Notes under the pieces: generated by a model
Database searches by the model: none
The model's input: only the letters and a program-made list of their open reading frames with translations
What the model was told of the DNA's origin: nothing
Translations under genes and position numbers: made by a program
Assembly: GCA_032622095.1 (NCBI GenBank)
Contig: CP136061.1
Location: forward strand, 231,816,944-231,880,943
Direction of reading: 5' to 3'
DNA length: 64,000 nucleotides
Origin: Siphonodentalium dalli
Taxonomy: Eukaryota > Mollusca > Scaphopoda > Gadilida > Siphonodentaliidae
In this document: piece after piece, positions 51,101 to 54,979 of the stretch
How the letters are laid out: every line of letters starts with the position of its first letter
Position numbering within the stretch: the stretch's first letter is position 1

Positions 51101-51281
51101 TGTTAATCAGCTTCTTGATGTGCATGCGGAATCAGAGTACAAAGATCGATTGTTAGAAGCCTTCAACAACCTGACACCACCAACACTCAACCTCACCATT
51201 AATAGACAGAGTAAAATCGCATTCATGAAGAACTTTGACAGTTTTGTTCTAAATATCAGAGGATTTCTCTGTGTTAAATAA
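1..51281 (+). CDS. XPO4: Exportin-4, C-terminal third (nine exons, 5' incomplete)
   Basis: Exportin-4 is an importin-beta family nuclear transport receptor. In vertebrates it exports eIF5A and SMAD3 with Ran-GTP and imports some SOX proteins (established knowledge). Nine exons, 1-184, 1473-1561, 2623-2689, 6159-6275, 7695-7795, 13951-14081, 26799-26916, 39879-39971 and 51084-51281, join without a frame error into 365 codons plus a stop. Every intron is GT-AG; intron phases are 1,0,1,1,0,2,0,0. The protein is leucine-rich and helical, as expected of HEAT repeats, and follows my recall of vertebrate XPO4 block by block: an ENFTKQCH block, TAEEEE..F.D.LL.MELL.NLLSK.FI, VDVVLYG, and the C-terminus GFLCVK. 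Human XPO4 is about 1150 residues, so roughly the first two thirds lie left of the window. Introns of up to 13 kb are filled with transposons, yet the reading frame is intact, so the gene is probably functional. Confidence 0.95.
185..1472 (+). other. XPO4: XPO4 intron 1
   Basis: A phase-1 intron. It holds a short tandem duplication (about 237-300, unit with CTGATTGGCCAGTAGCC) and a complete hAT element at 541-1415. The remainder is AT-rich with no gene. Confidence 0.85.
541..1415. mobile_element. Non-autonomous hAT element 1
   Basis: TIRs CAGGGACCAGCC and GGCTGGTCCCTG are flanked by a perfect 8-bp duplication ACCTGAGG at 533-540 and 1416-1423. An 8-bp TSD with CAG-type ends is the hAT hallmark. 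Subterminal GGCGAAGT/ACTTCGCC motifs recur at both ends (about 577-630 and 1341-1395). No transposase frame is present. It stops 57 bp before an XPO4 exon. Confidence 0.9.
1473..1561 (+). CDS. XPO4: XPO4 exon b
   Basis: Acceptor CATCGACAG, donor CAG/GTAATT. With one base from the previous exon it gives 30 codons, ending LRQLCYLDQ, in phase 0. It starts only 57 bp after the end of a hAT element (541-1415), so its upstream flank, which normally carries the branch point and pyrimidine tract, lies right beside transposon DNA. Confidence 0.93.
2623..2689 (+). CDS. XPO4: XPO4 exon c
   Basis: Acceptor TGTCATTTCAG, donor CTG/GTGAGT. It encodes PKSRKLYELCLSAIQVYTKH followed by NA and ends in phase 1. 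At 67 bp it is the shortest exon in the window. The LYE.CL..IQVY.K pattern matches the family. Confidence 0.93.
2765..3096 (-). mobile_element. AGGTACT-family TTAA element, inverted partial copy
   Basis: Its right end reads GGATTGAGTCCCT followed by TTAA (3097-3100). The interior matches, in reverse complement, the copies at 4889, 6864 and 61984 (motifs TTATCAGAATCGA, TAATGCTAACC, GCCACTTGATTTTA). The left end is degraded. The length is non-coding. Confidence 0.65.
3101..4884. other. Intron 3 stretch with small repeats only
   Basis: No exon or bounded transposon was seen. It contains two copies of a dispersed repeat marked by GGCCAAAAAAAA then GGGTTTTGATTCTCGGGC (about 3183-3240 direct; about 4500-4600 inverted and longer), and three copies of AAATCTCCCTATTTC at about 4212-4272. 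Confidence 0.6.
4889..5345 (+). mobile_element. AGGTACT-family TTAA-flanked element, complete copy
   Basis: Ends AGGTACTTAATCC and GGATTGAGTACCT are inverted and sit between TTAA at 4885-4888 and TTAA at 5346-5349. The TTAA duplication suggests piggyBac-type mobilisation, although the ends do not begin CCC. The right-hand TTAA is also the left-hand TTAA of the next element. 457 bp, non-coding. Confidence 0.8.
5350..5729 (+). mobile_element. piggyBac-like MITE with double hairpin core, complete copy
   Basis: TIRs CCCTTTACCCAACA and TGTTGGGTAAAGGG with TTAA at 5346-5349 and 5730-5733. The CCC/GGG ends plus TTAA are the piggyBac signature. Inside are two mutually inverted hairpins (about 5500-5567 and 5636-5704), each built of CCAATGCATTCTC, TTATATATGCGAG and GTCGACC with their complements, so the whole 5492-5712 stretch is also a large palindrome. 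No coding capacity. Confidence 0.88.
6159..6275 (+). CDS. XPO4: XPO4 exon d
   Basis: Acceptor ACATTTTCAG, donor GCAG/GTACTA. Encodes 39 codons with the acidic run TAEEEENRF followed by TDILLVMELLVNLLSKDFI, one of the best conserved blocks of exportin-4. It ends in phase 1. Confidence 0.95.
6345..6775. mobile_element. GCAGAATGAGG-family inverted-repeat element
   Basis: Opens with GTGTCTGTCATTTGCAGAAT and closes with the inverted form ending TGACAGACACAC. The internal block AATGAGGT..CC..AGAGGGTGAATTT occurs at both ends in opposite orientation. Related copies lie at about 26305-26400, 26458-26709, 44855-45985 and 58660-59005. Class unassigned; no clear TSD. Confidence 0.6.
6864..7242 (+). mobile_element. 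AGGTACT-family TTAA element with degraded right end
   Basis: The left end AGGTACTCAATCC follows TTAA at 6860-6863. The interior matches the 4889 copy. The right end has decayed (GATTATGCCTCT), but the TTAA at 7243-7246 is kept and is shared with the next element. Confidence 0.7.
7247..7468 (+). mobile_element. Short piggyBac-like MITE (222 bp)
   Basis: TIRs CCCTTTCTATACT and AGTATAGAAAGGA lie between TTAA at 7243-7246 and TTAA at 7469-7472. It has no hairpin core and differs from the CCCTTTACCC family. A 112-residue open frame crosses it but is not gene-like. Confidence 0.78.
7695..7795 (+). CDS. XPO4: XPO4 exon e
   Basis: Acceptor ATTTTTTCAG, donor AAA/GTAAGT. Encodes 34 codons, including SAVDVVLYGLHTIIPLMNAE then LLK, and ends in phase 0. 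The N-terminal part (DESSQQNGSD) is the variable linker. Confidence 0.95.
7915..8105 (+). repeat. Two-copy tandem repeat in intron 5
   Basis: Two diverged copies, about 110 bp apart, of a segment with GGGAACCTGCG.TTTG, GTCATTTTGGC.GAGTTATT and TTTTTCG.CATAGAA. No coding role evident. Confidence 0.6.
8390..9102 (+). mobile_element. TA-flanked TAAAGGCCC element carrying a nested hairpin MITE
   Basis: Left end TAAAAGCCCACATAATTTTC, right end AATTAAGTGGGCCTTTA, as in the intact relative at 63341-63824. TA at both ends suggests Tc1/mariner-type insertion. A 60-bp internal palindrome centred near 8668 (CAATGGAAGGGGAATAACTC and its complement) is shared with the relative. A second MITE is inserted at 8833-9072. 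Confidence 0.75.
8833..9072 (+). mobile_element. piggyBac-like double-hairpin MITE, left end truncated
   Basis: Matches 5492-5729 almost base for base from CCCTGTGCCAATGC through TGTTGGGTAAAGGG. The left arm before the first hairpin is missing, and the right TTAA has become TTAT. Nested inside the TA-flanked element 8390-9102. Confidence 0.8.
9193..9400 (+). repeat. Unique-looking segment, first of two direct copies
   Basis: About 208 bp from AGCTTTCACCTTATTTCTC to GGAGACTATCTAACTCTAAA, repeated almost identically at 9686-9893 (offset 493). Each copy leads straight into the 21-bp minisatellite, so the duplication copied a junction of flank plus array. Confidence 0.85.
9401..11170 (-). repeat. 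21-bp minisatellite with higher-order structure
   Basis: Units approximate ATAAACTCTGATGTAACCAT plus one base, with variants ATTACAAACTC, ACCACTATAAACTC and shortened 14-15-bp forms. A 340-bp higher-order unit recurs exactly: the marker GATTAACCTTTATCAACTCG appears at about 10025, 10365 and 10705. Because the unit is a multiple of three without stops on the - strand, open frames encoding VTSEF/YIRVYNG repeats appear; these are artefacts. The second flank copy (9686-9893) lies within the array. Confidence 0.9.
11177..11822 (+). mobile_element. TIR element inserted in the minisatellite (646 bp)
   Basis: Ends GGTGACACTCCACAGTTTC and GAAACTGTGGAGTGTCACC are a perfect 19-bp inverted repeat. Flanks are ATA on the left and TTA on the right, so a 3-bp TSD is possible but imperfect. 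No transposase frame. Minisatellite units end at its left boundary and resume only at about 12665. Confidence 0.75.
11823..12664. other. Non-coding stretch with long poly-C tract
   Basis: AT-rich intron DNA separating the two parts of the minisatellite. A run of about 26 C residues lies at about 12456-12481. No gene or bounded element seen. Confidence 0.6.
12665..12880 (-). repeat. Detached block of the 21-bp minisatellite
   Basis: About ten units of ATAAACTCTGATGTAAC type, including the irregular AACTCTGCCATT unit found in the main array, 1.5 kb away from it. Either the array was split or a block was copied. Confidence 0.85.
13386..13777 (+). mobile_element. Hairpin-core MITE with GGATTTTTTTT ends
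   Basis: Both ends carry GGATTTTTTT(T)ACCC then TGTGCCAATGC in opposite orientation. The two hairpin arms are those of the piggyBac-like MITE at 5350, but the termini differ and no TTAA flanks it. The centre holds about 90 bp not found in the other copies (about 13540-13620). Confidence 0.7.
13951..14081 (+). CDS. XPO4: XPO4 exon f
   Basis: Acceptor TTGATTCCAG, donor ACTTC/GTATCC. Encodes 43 codons: LPALCSQYFKLIT, then HPEKFSSLPDDLFKNLM, then ELGLT. It ends in phase 2. Only about 30 bp separate its donor from the left end of a DIRS-like element at about 14112. Confidence 0.95.
14112..19150 (+). mobile_element. DIRS-like retrotransposon 1, coding regions decayed
   Basis: The left inverted terminal repeat (about 14112-14290, starting TTTTTCCGCCAAGGAGAAGC) is repeated inverted at about 18951-19150. 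Just inside the right repeat, at 18787-18885, is an internal complementary region: the complement of the left terminus (GGCTTCTCCTTGGCGGAAAA) joined to the complement of the right terminus (ACTTTTTCCTTAAGGGAAGC). That arrangement defines DIRS elements. The two ends meet at a shared T-run and there is no TSD, also as expected. The interior has no frame over 135 codons and no recognisable reverse transcriptase, methyltransferase or tyrosine recombinase, so it is dead or non-autonomous. The transcribed strand is uncertain. Confidence 0.85.
17396..17955 (+). repeat. Three tandem units inside DIRS-like element 1
   Basis: A unit of about 180-220 bp containing CTGGGTGGGGAAG, TTCCCCATGGTGCAG.GGCCC and CTGGAATCGTAATACCTT is repeated about three times here. 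Single copies lie at about 15806-15990 and 16746-16935, and a related block is in DIRS-like element 2 (about 34445-34620). Confidence 0.75.
19208..19410 (+). mobile_element. TA-flanked palindromic MITE, copy 1
   Basis: A 203-bp near-perfect palindrome with ends CAGTAATGCCCTAAATAATC and its inverted partner GATTATTTATGGCATTGCTG, between TA at 19206-19207 and TA at 19411-19412. Centre near 19310. TA duplication points to Tc1/mariner mobilisation. Confidence 0.85.
19619..23226 (+). mobile_element. Harbinger-like element (3.6 kb) with nested hAT
   Basis: Ends GGGGTCATCTCAAAACTACT and AGTAGTTTTGAGATGACACC form a TIR of about 26 bp (continuing ATCGGGA). TTA flanks both sides (19616-19618 and 23227-23229), and a 3-bp TTA duplication is typical of PIF/Harbinger. 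Subterminal CCGATAA/CGGGA motifs are dense near the left end. A hAT at 21484-22556 is nested inside. No transposase recognised. Confidence 0.72.
21484..22556 (+). mobile_element. Non-autonomous hAT element 2
   Basis: TIRs TAGTGATGTTCCGATAAT and ATTATCGGAACATCACTA; TSD ACATTGAT at 21476-21483 and 22557-22564. Subterminal CCGATT/ATCGG repeats at both ends. The longest open frame, 102 codons at the left end, crosses the TIR-proximal repeats and is not transposase-like. Confidence 0.92.
23336..23548 (+). mobile_element. TA-flanked palindromic MITE, copy 2
   Basis: 213 bp, a close relative of 19208-19410 with ends CAGTAATGCCCTAAGTAATC and GGCATTACTG between TA at 23334-23335 and TA at 23549-23550. 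The palindrome centre (about 23440) has a slightly longer loop than copy 1. Confidence 0.85.
23582..23690 (+). repeat. Dispersed repeat with GGTTCTCGGGC and GGGTTTTATTTTTATT
   Basis: Runs from TTAGGCCAAACAAAAAAAG through GAGGGAGGGAGGGTTTTATT. The same order of motifs occurs inverted at about 4500-4600; shorter pieces at 3183-3240 and 26105-26165. Function and class unknown. Confidence 0.6.
23779..24378 (+). mobile_element. Helitron-like unit 1 of a head-to-tail trio
   Basis: Starts TCTCATATATATTTTGAAGA after an A and ends in CTAG, preceded by a short GC hairpin region (GCCTGGACAACGTCGGGC) 8 nt upstream. TC start, CTAG end and 3' hairpin are Helitron features. The interior is tandem copies of about 120 bp with CGCATGCGCAGAC, GATCTCGGAAACGGGTGGAG and CGACTTGAAATTTG. 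Non-coding. Confidence 0.72.
24379..24921 (+). mobile_element. Helitron-like unit 2
   Basis: Begins with the same TCTCATATATATTTTGAAGA immediately after the CTAG of unit 1 and ends CATCGGCTAG after the hairpin GCCCGGACAACGTCGGGC (24893-24910). It has the same internal 120-bp repeats, in a different copy number. Confidence 0.72.
24922..25739 (+). mobile_element. Helitron-like unit 3 (diverged interior)
   Basis: Begins TCTCCTATATATTTTGAGAC directly after unit 2 and ends AACCTGCTAG before a T. The interior differs: tandem GTGTTGTGTGATTCTTATGT blocks (about 25275-25500) and an A-rich tract. The whole trio lies between A (23778) and T (25740), the expected Helitron target. Confidence 0.62.
26305..26709. 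repeat. Cluster of GCAGAATGAGG-family hairpins
   Basis: Two inverted-repeat units: about 26305-26400 and 26458-26709. The larger has long arms starting CAAGCCTTGAAATAGTGTG and ending CACACTATTTCAAGGCTTG, with two nested inner hairpins (GTGATGCTA.CC..C). Same family as 6345-6775. Confidence 0.7.
26799..26916 (+). CDS. XPO4: XPO4 exon g
   Basis: Acceptor GCTTCTAG, donor CACAAG/GTTAGT. With two bases carried in it gives 40 codons (DITRQCFEILTSLAS ... SSLAHFHK) and ends in phase 0. It lies between 12.7 kb and 13.0 kb of transposon-filled intron. Confidence 0.92.
28084..29263 (+). mobile_element. Non-autonomous hAT element 3
   Basis: TIRs TAGTGATGAGCCGAT and ATCGGCTCATCACTA; TSD AATATTAA at 28076-28083 and 29264-29271. 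It resembles hAT element 2 in its TAGTGATG start and CCGATT subterminal repeats, so it belongs to a sister subfamily. 1180 bp, no transposase. Confidence 0.92.
29435..35991 (+). mobile_element. DIRS-like retrotransposon 2 with nested hAT
   Basis: Same plan as element 1: left terminal repeat (about 29435-29640, TTTTTCCGCCAAGGAGAAGC), inverted right repeat (about 35760-35991) and an internal complementary region at about 35600-35698 joining complements of both termini. Interior blocks align with element 1 (for example TTGACAATGACTA.AGACGCACAT near 29900, and GGACCAGTTC.GCCCCCC near 34345). A 196-codon frame at 34140-34730 (with CSRNKCGNMQYCHCW) is the longest in either element. I cannot assign it; a decayed gag-like ORF is one possibility. 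About 5.5 kb once the nested hAT (30180-31270) is removed. Confidence 0.83.
30180..31270 (+). mobile_element. Non-autonomous hAT element 4
   Basis: TIRs TAGAGCTGGGACGGTTATG and CATAACCGTCCCAGCTCTA (19 bp perfect); TSD TGTATTCA at 30172-30179 and 31271-31278. Subterminal GGTTAACCGG motifs at both ends. Contains 91- and 111-codon - strand frames without a recognised domain. Inserted in DIRS-like element 2, so it is younger than that element. Confidence 0.94.
36755..36913 (+). mobile_element. piggyBac-like MITE, CATGATGGG subfamily, single hairpin
   Basis: Ends CCCTTTCATGATGGGAGC and TCATGGTAGGG between TTAA at 36751-36754 and 36914-36917. Core hairpin 36793-36874 (CCCTGTGCCAATGCATTCTC, TTATATATGCGAGTCTC and complement). 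159 bp. Confidence 0.85.
37031..39798 (+). mobile_element. hAT element 5 (2.77 kb) with nested TAGCTCAC repeats
   Basis: TIRs TAGGGGTGCCACG and CGTGGCACCCCTA; TSD GTAAATAT at 37023-37030 and 39799-39806. Subterminal TAATCGAT/ATCGATTA repeats on both sides. The middle (about 37758-39470) is the mollusc-type dispersed repeat. No transposase frame. It ends 80 bp before an XPO4 exon. Confidence 0.9.
37758..39470 (+). repeat. TTTTTAGCTCACC dispersed repeat, two consecutive copies
   Basis: A copy opens at about 37758 (TTTTTAGCTCACCAGAGACG) and another at about 38888 (TAAGCTCACTTGAGGC). Both contain imperfect repeats of TTCATATTTGGT.TG, AGATTTGTTCAAATGAGGTC and CCAGGG.CATAACT. The second ends GGTGAGCGACCCACAGTCAT then TGACTGTC. 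The insert at 43636-46963 starts and ends the same way. Confidence 0.75.
39879..39971 (+). CDS. XPO4: XPO4 exon h
   Basis: Acceptor TTGTTACAG, donor CATCAG/GTATTA. Encodes exactly 31 codons from LVFHMLLLESFDMN to ICCHQ and is in phase 0 at both ends. It sits 80 bp after one hAT element (ends 39798) and 180 bp before another hAT end (40152). Confidence 0.94.
41021..41110 (+). pseudogene. Possible decayed hAT transposase C-terminus
   Basis: One frame reads SIAEEAFSTAL and then a stop; the next frame gives NTKAEQLTDRQH, and a third FLNL. The order resembles the hAT dimerisation domain (S..ERAFS..G, then R..L.....V, then FLN). Short, frameshifted and matched only by eye, so tentative; it fits with the hAT ends around it. 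Confidence 0.3.
41742..42519. repeat. Two tandem large palindromes (about 375 bp each)
   Basis: Unit 1 is about 41742-42115 and unit 2 about 42134-42519. Each starts AGTCCCTAAAGT, runs through ACCCCCGAAA, CCCCTGTTTCGTTCTC, TCCCCAACGGAGACCC and AAACATCGTCTTCTC, and returns through the same text in reverse complement. A shorter palindrome sits at each centre (around 41925 and 42330). A linker TTCTTCATGATTAATAGTCC follows each unit. Unit 1's left arm is the most diverged. Confidence 0.85.
42543..43635. repeat. Palindromic tandem array, block 1 (about 140-bp units)
   Basis: About eight units begin TTAACTAAATAACGGGTATG and end with the inverse CATACCCGTTATTTAGTTAA. Unit starts are near 42547, 42686, 42828, 42965, 43104, 43304, 43440 and 43582. 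The first unit is a nearly complete hairpin (AATTCGTCAAAGGAGCACA opposite TGTGCTCCTTTGACGAATT); later units have the right inner arm replaced by TGTGCTCATCTCAGACATTA. Abuts the larger palindromes at AGTCCCTA. Confidence 0.9.
43636..46963 (+). mobile_element. TAGCTCACCTGAG-type insertion within the palindromic array
   Basis: Begins TAGCTCACCTGAGACGAAGT with CCGTCTGTCTGTCCGT tracts and ends GTGAGCGACCCCACAGTCAT then TGACTGTCTTGT, where the array resumes at TGACAGCCATCATGG. It contains about five imperfect repeats of TCAGATTTGTTCAAATGAGG and GAAACCAGGGCCATAA, plus a cluster of GCAGAATGAGG hairpins (44855-45985). The superfamily is unassigned; no TIRs or coding region found. Confidence 0.65.
44855..45985. 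repeat. GCAGAATGAGG-family cluster with about 450-bp tandem blocks
   Basis: Repeated blocks share AGAATGAGGTCCCCAGAGGG, TTAGGCCTCATCTTCTGGGA, AGTATCAAATTTACATTGTT and AAGATAAAATTCAT.A.TGAG at about 44990, 45370 and 45800. Hairpins of the family are interspersed. Nothing coding. Confidence 0.7.
46964..48205. repeat. Palindromic tandem array, block 2
   Basis: Continues the units of block 1 after the insertion, with starts near 47039, 47179, 47377, 47519, 47657, 47799, 47931 and 48071. As in block 1, one unit is longer and contains a doubled AGCCTTTTTGACAGCCATCA segment (about 47179-47376; compare 43104-43303). The final unit is degenerate. Confidence 0.9.
50326..50511 (+). mobile_element. piggyBac-like MITE, CATGATGGG subfamily, second copy
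   Basis: Ends CCCTTTCATGATGGGAGC and TCATGGAAGGG between TTAA at 50322-50325 and 50512-50515. The hairpin core (about 50367-50440) is more diverged than at 36755. Confidence 0.8.
50883..51022. mobile_element. Small inverted-repeat element just upstream of the last XPO4 exon
   Basis: Arms CACTTGATTGAACTGGTGAT and ATCACCAGTTCAATTAAGTG extend inward with TAATTCATTCATGGCAG and its partner CTGCCTTTCATGAATTA. 140 bp; flanking ATT may be a 3-bp duplication. Lies about 60 bp before the acceptor of the terminal exon. Confidence 0.65.
51084..51281 (+). CDS. XPO4: XPO4 terminal exon with stop codon
   Basis: Acceptor TTTTAACAG. Encodes 65 residues ending NIRGFLCVK and then TAA at 51279-51281. The TPPTLNLTINRQSKIAFMKN segment and the LCVK end match the exportin-4 C-terminus, which fixes the identity of the gene. 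Confidence 0.96.
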   Translation, partial: DQYRELVNQLLDVHAESEYKDRLLEAFNNLTPPTLNLTINRQSKIAFMKNFDSFVLNIRGFLCVK

Positions 51282-51282
51282 A
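51277..51282 (+). terminator. Candidate XPO4 polyadenylation signal overlapping the stop codon
   Basis: AATAAA is formed by the last coding bases and the TAA stop. A GT-rich tract (TTATACGTGTGTTATTTT) follows at about 51299-51316, as expected downstream of a cleavage site. If used, the 3' UTR would be about 15-20 nt. Further AATAAA hexamers near 51708-51720 are alternatives, but they lie inside a repeat. Confidence 0.5.
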
Positions 51283-51417
51283 TATATTTTTATCAATTGT
51301 TATACGTGTGTTATTTTATATAATGATTGAAATTTTGTTCTGCCGTCTTCCACATTGAAGTGGTAGGTGGTTTGAGTGTCCTGAAATGGATCAAAGTTGG
51401 TATCTTACACAATTTAA

Positions 51418-52579
51418 CCCTTCCATGACTGGAGCTTCCTGAAATTTTGCGAAAAACCCTGTGCCAATGCATTCTCTTATATATGCCAGTCTCCAATAGC
51501 GAGCATTGCATATTTTAGAAAATACATTTGCCTAATAATATTTACCTTGACCTTGTAAGCCAGTGCATTCTATTATACTAAGTATTTGCGAAGAAATGTT
51601 GTAAAAAAATTAGGAATTTTCGAAACTTTTATTTTTTTGGTGAAATTTCGTTTTTTTGATGCAAAAGGGTTTGACATTGGTTTGACAAAATGATATGAGA
51701 GTTTGAAAATAAAAAATAAAATAGGATTTTTTAGTCGAGTTTTTAAAAAACTCGACTTATGGTTTGACGAGGGACGGTTGGCGGGTGGGCGGCGGGCGGG
51801 CGGACCTAAAGAATGCCTTATAACTTTGACATTTGTGAACGGATTCAAAAAAAATTTGGTATGGCAGTTGCTCCCAATGATTATTTACTTTTTAACAAGA
51901 GTTATCCATCTTAGATGGTTTTTAGTTAAGTTTTTCACCGATAGCGCGATAACTCACGCAAATATCAACCAATTTCAACAATATTTGGTATATGAGACTC
52001 TTGCAACAATATCTCGGACTAGTTCGTAAACCAGGTTTGTCCGAATTTTTTTTCCGGAGCTATCAGGAGTTATGGGTCTTAGTTTGTCTATTTTTAGCAA
52101 TGTTATCACCGTTAGCGCGATAACCCAATGAAATATTAACCGATTTAAACAATATTTGGTATATGAGTCTATTGCAACAATATCTTGGACGAGTTCGAAA
52201 ACCTGGTTTGTCCGAATTTTTTTCCCGGAGTTATGGGTCTTAGTTTGTCTATTTTAATCACAATTTTATCACCGTTAGTGCGATAACTCAATGAAATATT
52301 AACGGATTCAATTGATATTTGGTATATAGGTCTATTGCAATAATATACCACCGTCCAAATTTTTTCCCCGGAGTTGTGCACCTTATTGGCAGAAGTTTGG
52401 TTCGACTGCCAAAAAACTTGACAAAAGCATCTTAGATGCGTACCCCTTGTTTAAATTAAAAAACATGTCTGTCTGAATACATACTGGCCGATTATGGACC
52501 CCTGACTAAAGTATACTTAAATGATTGCACTGGCACAAGATCTTTAATGTTACACCAGCGCAGCTCTCGTCATGAAGGG
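51418..52579 (+). mobile_element. piggyBac-like MITE split by a nested repeat
   Basis: Left end CCCTTCCATGACTGGAGC after TTAA (51414-51417); right end GCTCTCGTCATGAAGGG before TTTAA. The left half carries the hairpin-core start CCCTGTGCCAATGCATTCTC; the right half has GCACTGGCACAAGATCTTTA. Between about 51590 and 52500 is unrelated repeat DNA, including 51731-52450. Confidence 0.65.
51731..52450 (+). repeat. TCGAGTTTTTAAAAAACTCGA repeat with internal tandem units
   Basis: Opens with the palindrome AGTCGAGTTTTTAAAAAACT and a GGCGGGCGGGCGG tract. Then comes a unit with CACCGTTAGCGCGATAAC, AATATTTGGTATATGAG.CT and AGTTATGGGTCTTAGTTTGT, repeated about three times at intervals of about 160-175 bp. 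Class unknown. Confidence 0.6.
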
Positions 52580-53276
52580 TTTAAATCCTTATCTGTAGAC
52601 AAACGTCCACGTACCAACCTTGCCAAACCATTGGGTGGGTGTTTAATCAAAATTATTCAATTTCTCTCATACATGTTTTCATCTAATTGGTTTGAGGTTC
52701 TGTTCGGTTCTTAGGGTATAATAAAAAAAACATGTCCTCAAAACAAGTTCAGATTGAAAATTTTATGTTTTAAAAGTTAATTCTCTGGGATTACAAATCT
52801 CATCATTACAATCATAGAGATCATATTCCACCAGTTAAAAGCCTGGGAACTTTTTTATGTTCTGACTGGGAACTTTAAAACATTGAAAGTACAGTGCATG
52901 GTATATATTTCTTAGTTAATACCTGTTCCTTAGTAATGTATTCCACAGTAGGGGATGACCCCAGCTCGAGATTACATGATTTTGCTGACTTTTGTGAGCC
53001 GATGCAATAAACTTTGAATTCATTAACTGGGGAAATTCCATGATTATAAGCGACGCAAAGCAAAAGCAACTCACAAAATTTGTAGGTCATGCAATCTCGA
53101 ACTGGGACCTTCACCAACTGTGAAACACATTTTCATGATCAGGTATTAACTACCTGCATCATATTGTCAATGGTATAAATTTCCCTGTCAGAACATTAAA
53201 AAGTGTTTACATGTGAAAACATGTCGGTACATTGACAAAACAACATGTTCACAGATTATTTGACCGGATAAGTTAA

Positions 53277-53494
53277 CCCTTTACCCAACAAACCGGCCAC
53301 AACCGGCCAAATAAAGCTTCAACAGCCTAAAATATCTTCGGTCTGTCTCAATAGAACCATACACATATGGATATCATTGGAACCGGCTCCTTGACCACAT
53401 TCTGATAGTTACAGTTATGCCCTGTGCCAATGCATTCTCTTATATATGCGAGTCGACCATAGGTCGCCTCGCATATATAAGAGAATGCATTGGC
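53277..53494 (+). mobile_element. piggyBac-like double-hairpin MITE, right half missing
   Basis: TTAA at 53273-53276, then CCCTTTACCCAACAAACCGG through the first hairpin (about 53419-53494), nearly identical to 5350-5567. The second hairpin and right TIR are absent. It stops where the 115-bp tandem repeat begins. Together with 5350 it shows the full left arm of the family. Confidence 0.82.
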
Positions 53495-53830
53495 ATGTAG
53501 GGTGCCCCACCCAAGACAATCTAAATATTCACCTCCACCAAGATGGCCACCATCCAGAGGGGTTCAAGTACGGCACCCATGCCATTTCTCGGCTCTTTGA
53601 CTGATTTAGGTCAAATAAACTGCATTGAAGGGAGGCCCAAGTCAGTCAAAATCTTCACCCACCCTGATCCAAAATGGCTGCCATCCAGAGGGGTTCAAAT
53701 AGGGCACCCATGCCATTATCGGCCCCTTGACCGATTTAGGTCACATAAACAGTATTGTAGGGTGGCCCCCAAACCAATCTAAATATTCACCCACCCTGAT
53801 CCAGTCCAGAGGGGTCGATATGCTTTATTC
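53495..53830 (+). repeat. Tandem repeat of about 115 bp, three copies
   Basis: Units contain CACCCATGCCATT.TCGG, TTGACTGATTTAGGTCA.AT, ATTCACC.CCACC and ATGGC.CCATCCAGAGGGGTTC. A decayed relative is at about 60360-60530. Open frames across it are repeat artefacts. Confidence 0.75.
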
Positions 53831-54979
53831 AAATAGAGCACCCACATCCATTTTCACATTTGTTAAATAATTGGACATTATTAATGAGCTTGAGTACAAT
53901 TAATATGGCTTAAGCACAATTAGTTGTACATGAACACAATCAATTGTGCTTGGGTGCAATTCATTTAACATTATGTGGGCAGCAATTGAACTAAAGAGTA
54001 ATTAAAAACACTGCAATTTCAATTGTGCTTAAGAGTAATTAAAACACTGACATTTCAATTGTGTTTAAGCACGATTATTGAGCATCACAAACAAAACCCC
54101 CTTAATTACTATATTCTGGATTACGACTGTCAAGTGACATGTTTGTGATGGTTCATTGGTAATTTTTGTAAAATAGAAATTGTGACAAAACATTAAACAA
54201 CCAGCCCACACCGATTACAGACCTAAGTTGATCTTCGAACAGGTAAAGGCTTATGGTTATTGCACTTAAGCATAGTTTAATTGTGCTCAGCGGAAGTAAC
54301 TCAGAAAATCCATATGACGTTTGGAGACGATCGGATAATAGATTAGACCTGTAGGTTTTGCTAATGGAAATTGTTGATGGACGCCGCGCATGAAGGACAG
54401 ACCCCAACTTATGGCAATAGCTCAAACATGACTTTGTCAAGTTGAGTTAAAATGTTAACAATAGCCATATAACATCATTGGCAATTCGTGGCAATGGGAG
54501 TGGGCAAATGGCCAGGTCTGGATATATTTCAAACCCTTCCACACAGAAGCTCCATGTGATGAACAAATCCTCATATTTTGCTTTACAATAGTCATGCAAC
54601 TGGTGCCTATCGACTCAAATTGATGGTAAGAGTACTCATTCACAACAAAAAGCCCAATATTCAAATTGATAGTAAGAGTACTCATTCACAACAAAAAGCC
54701 CAATCTCTATTATGCCACTGACATATACACACAAGTGAAAAAATCTTAGTGATTATTTGTCATAATTCACATCAATATCCAGGTCTGGACACCCACCCCT
54801 CCCCAGCCAGACCCAAACAATATAATCCCGGTAAAACGTTCATTTCTCGGCATGTCAAGGCTATGCAAACCAAAAGAAGTGAAGCGAACTTTTTTCAGTT
54901 AGGCTGTTCGGGACAAATCCACGCCATGATTGCAAAATTATTGTAGTTTAATATTAGAAAGCGAATCTAAACATTGATC
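53831..54979. other. Intergenic DNA between the convergent genes
   Basis: A low-complexity stretch with recurring CAATTGTGCTTAAG-like motifs (about 53880-54090 and 54260-54290), then a 46-bp direct duplication at about 54616-54705 (TCAAATTGATRGTAAGAGTA). No gene supported. Confidence 0.6.
54947..54952 (-). terminator. Candidate astacin polyadenylation signal
   Basis: The - strand reads ATTAAA 28-33 nt after the stop codon, a common variant signal. No AATAAA was seen nearer the gene. Confidence 0.4.
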
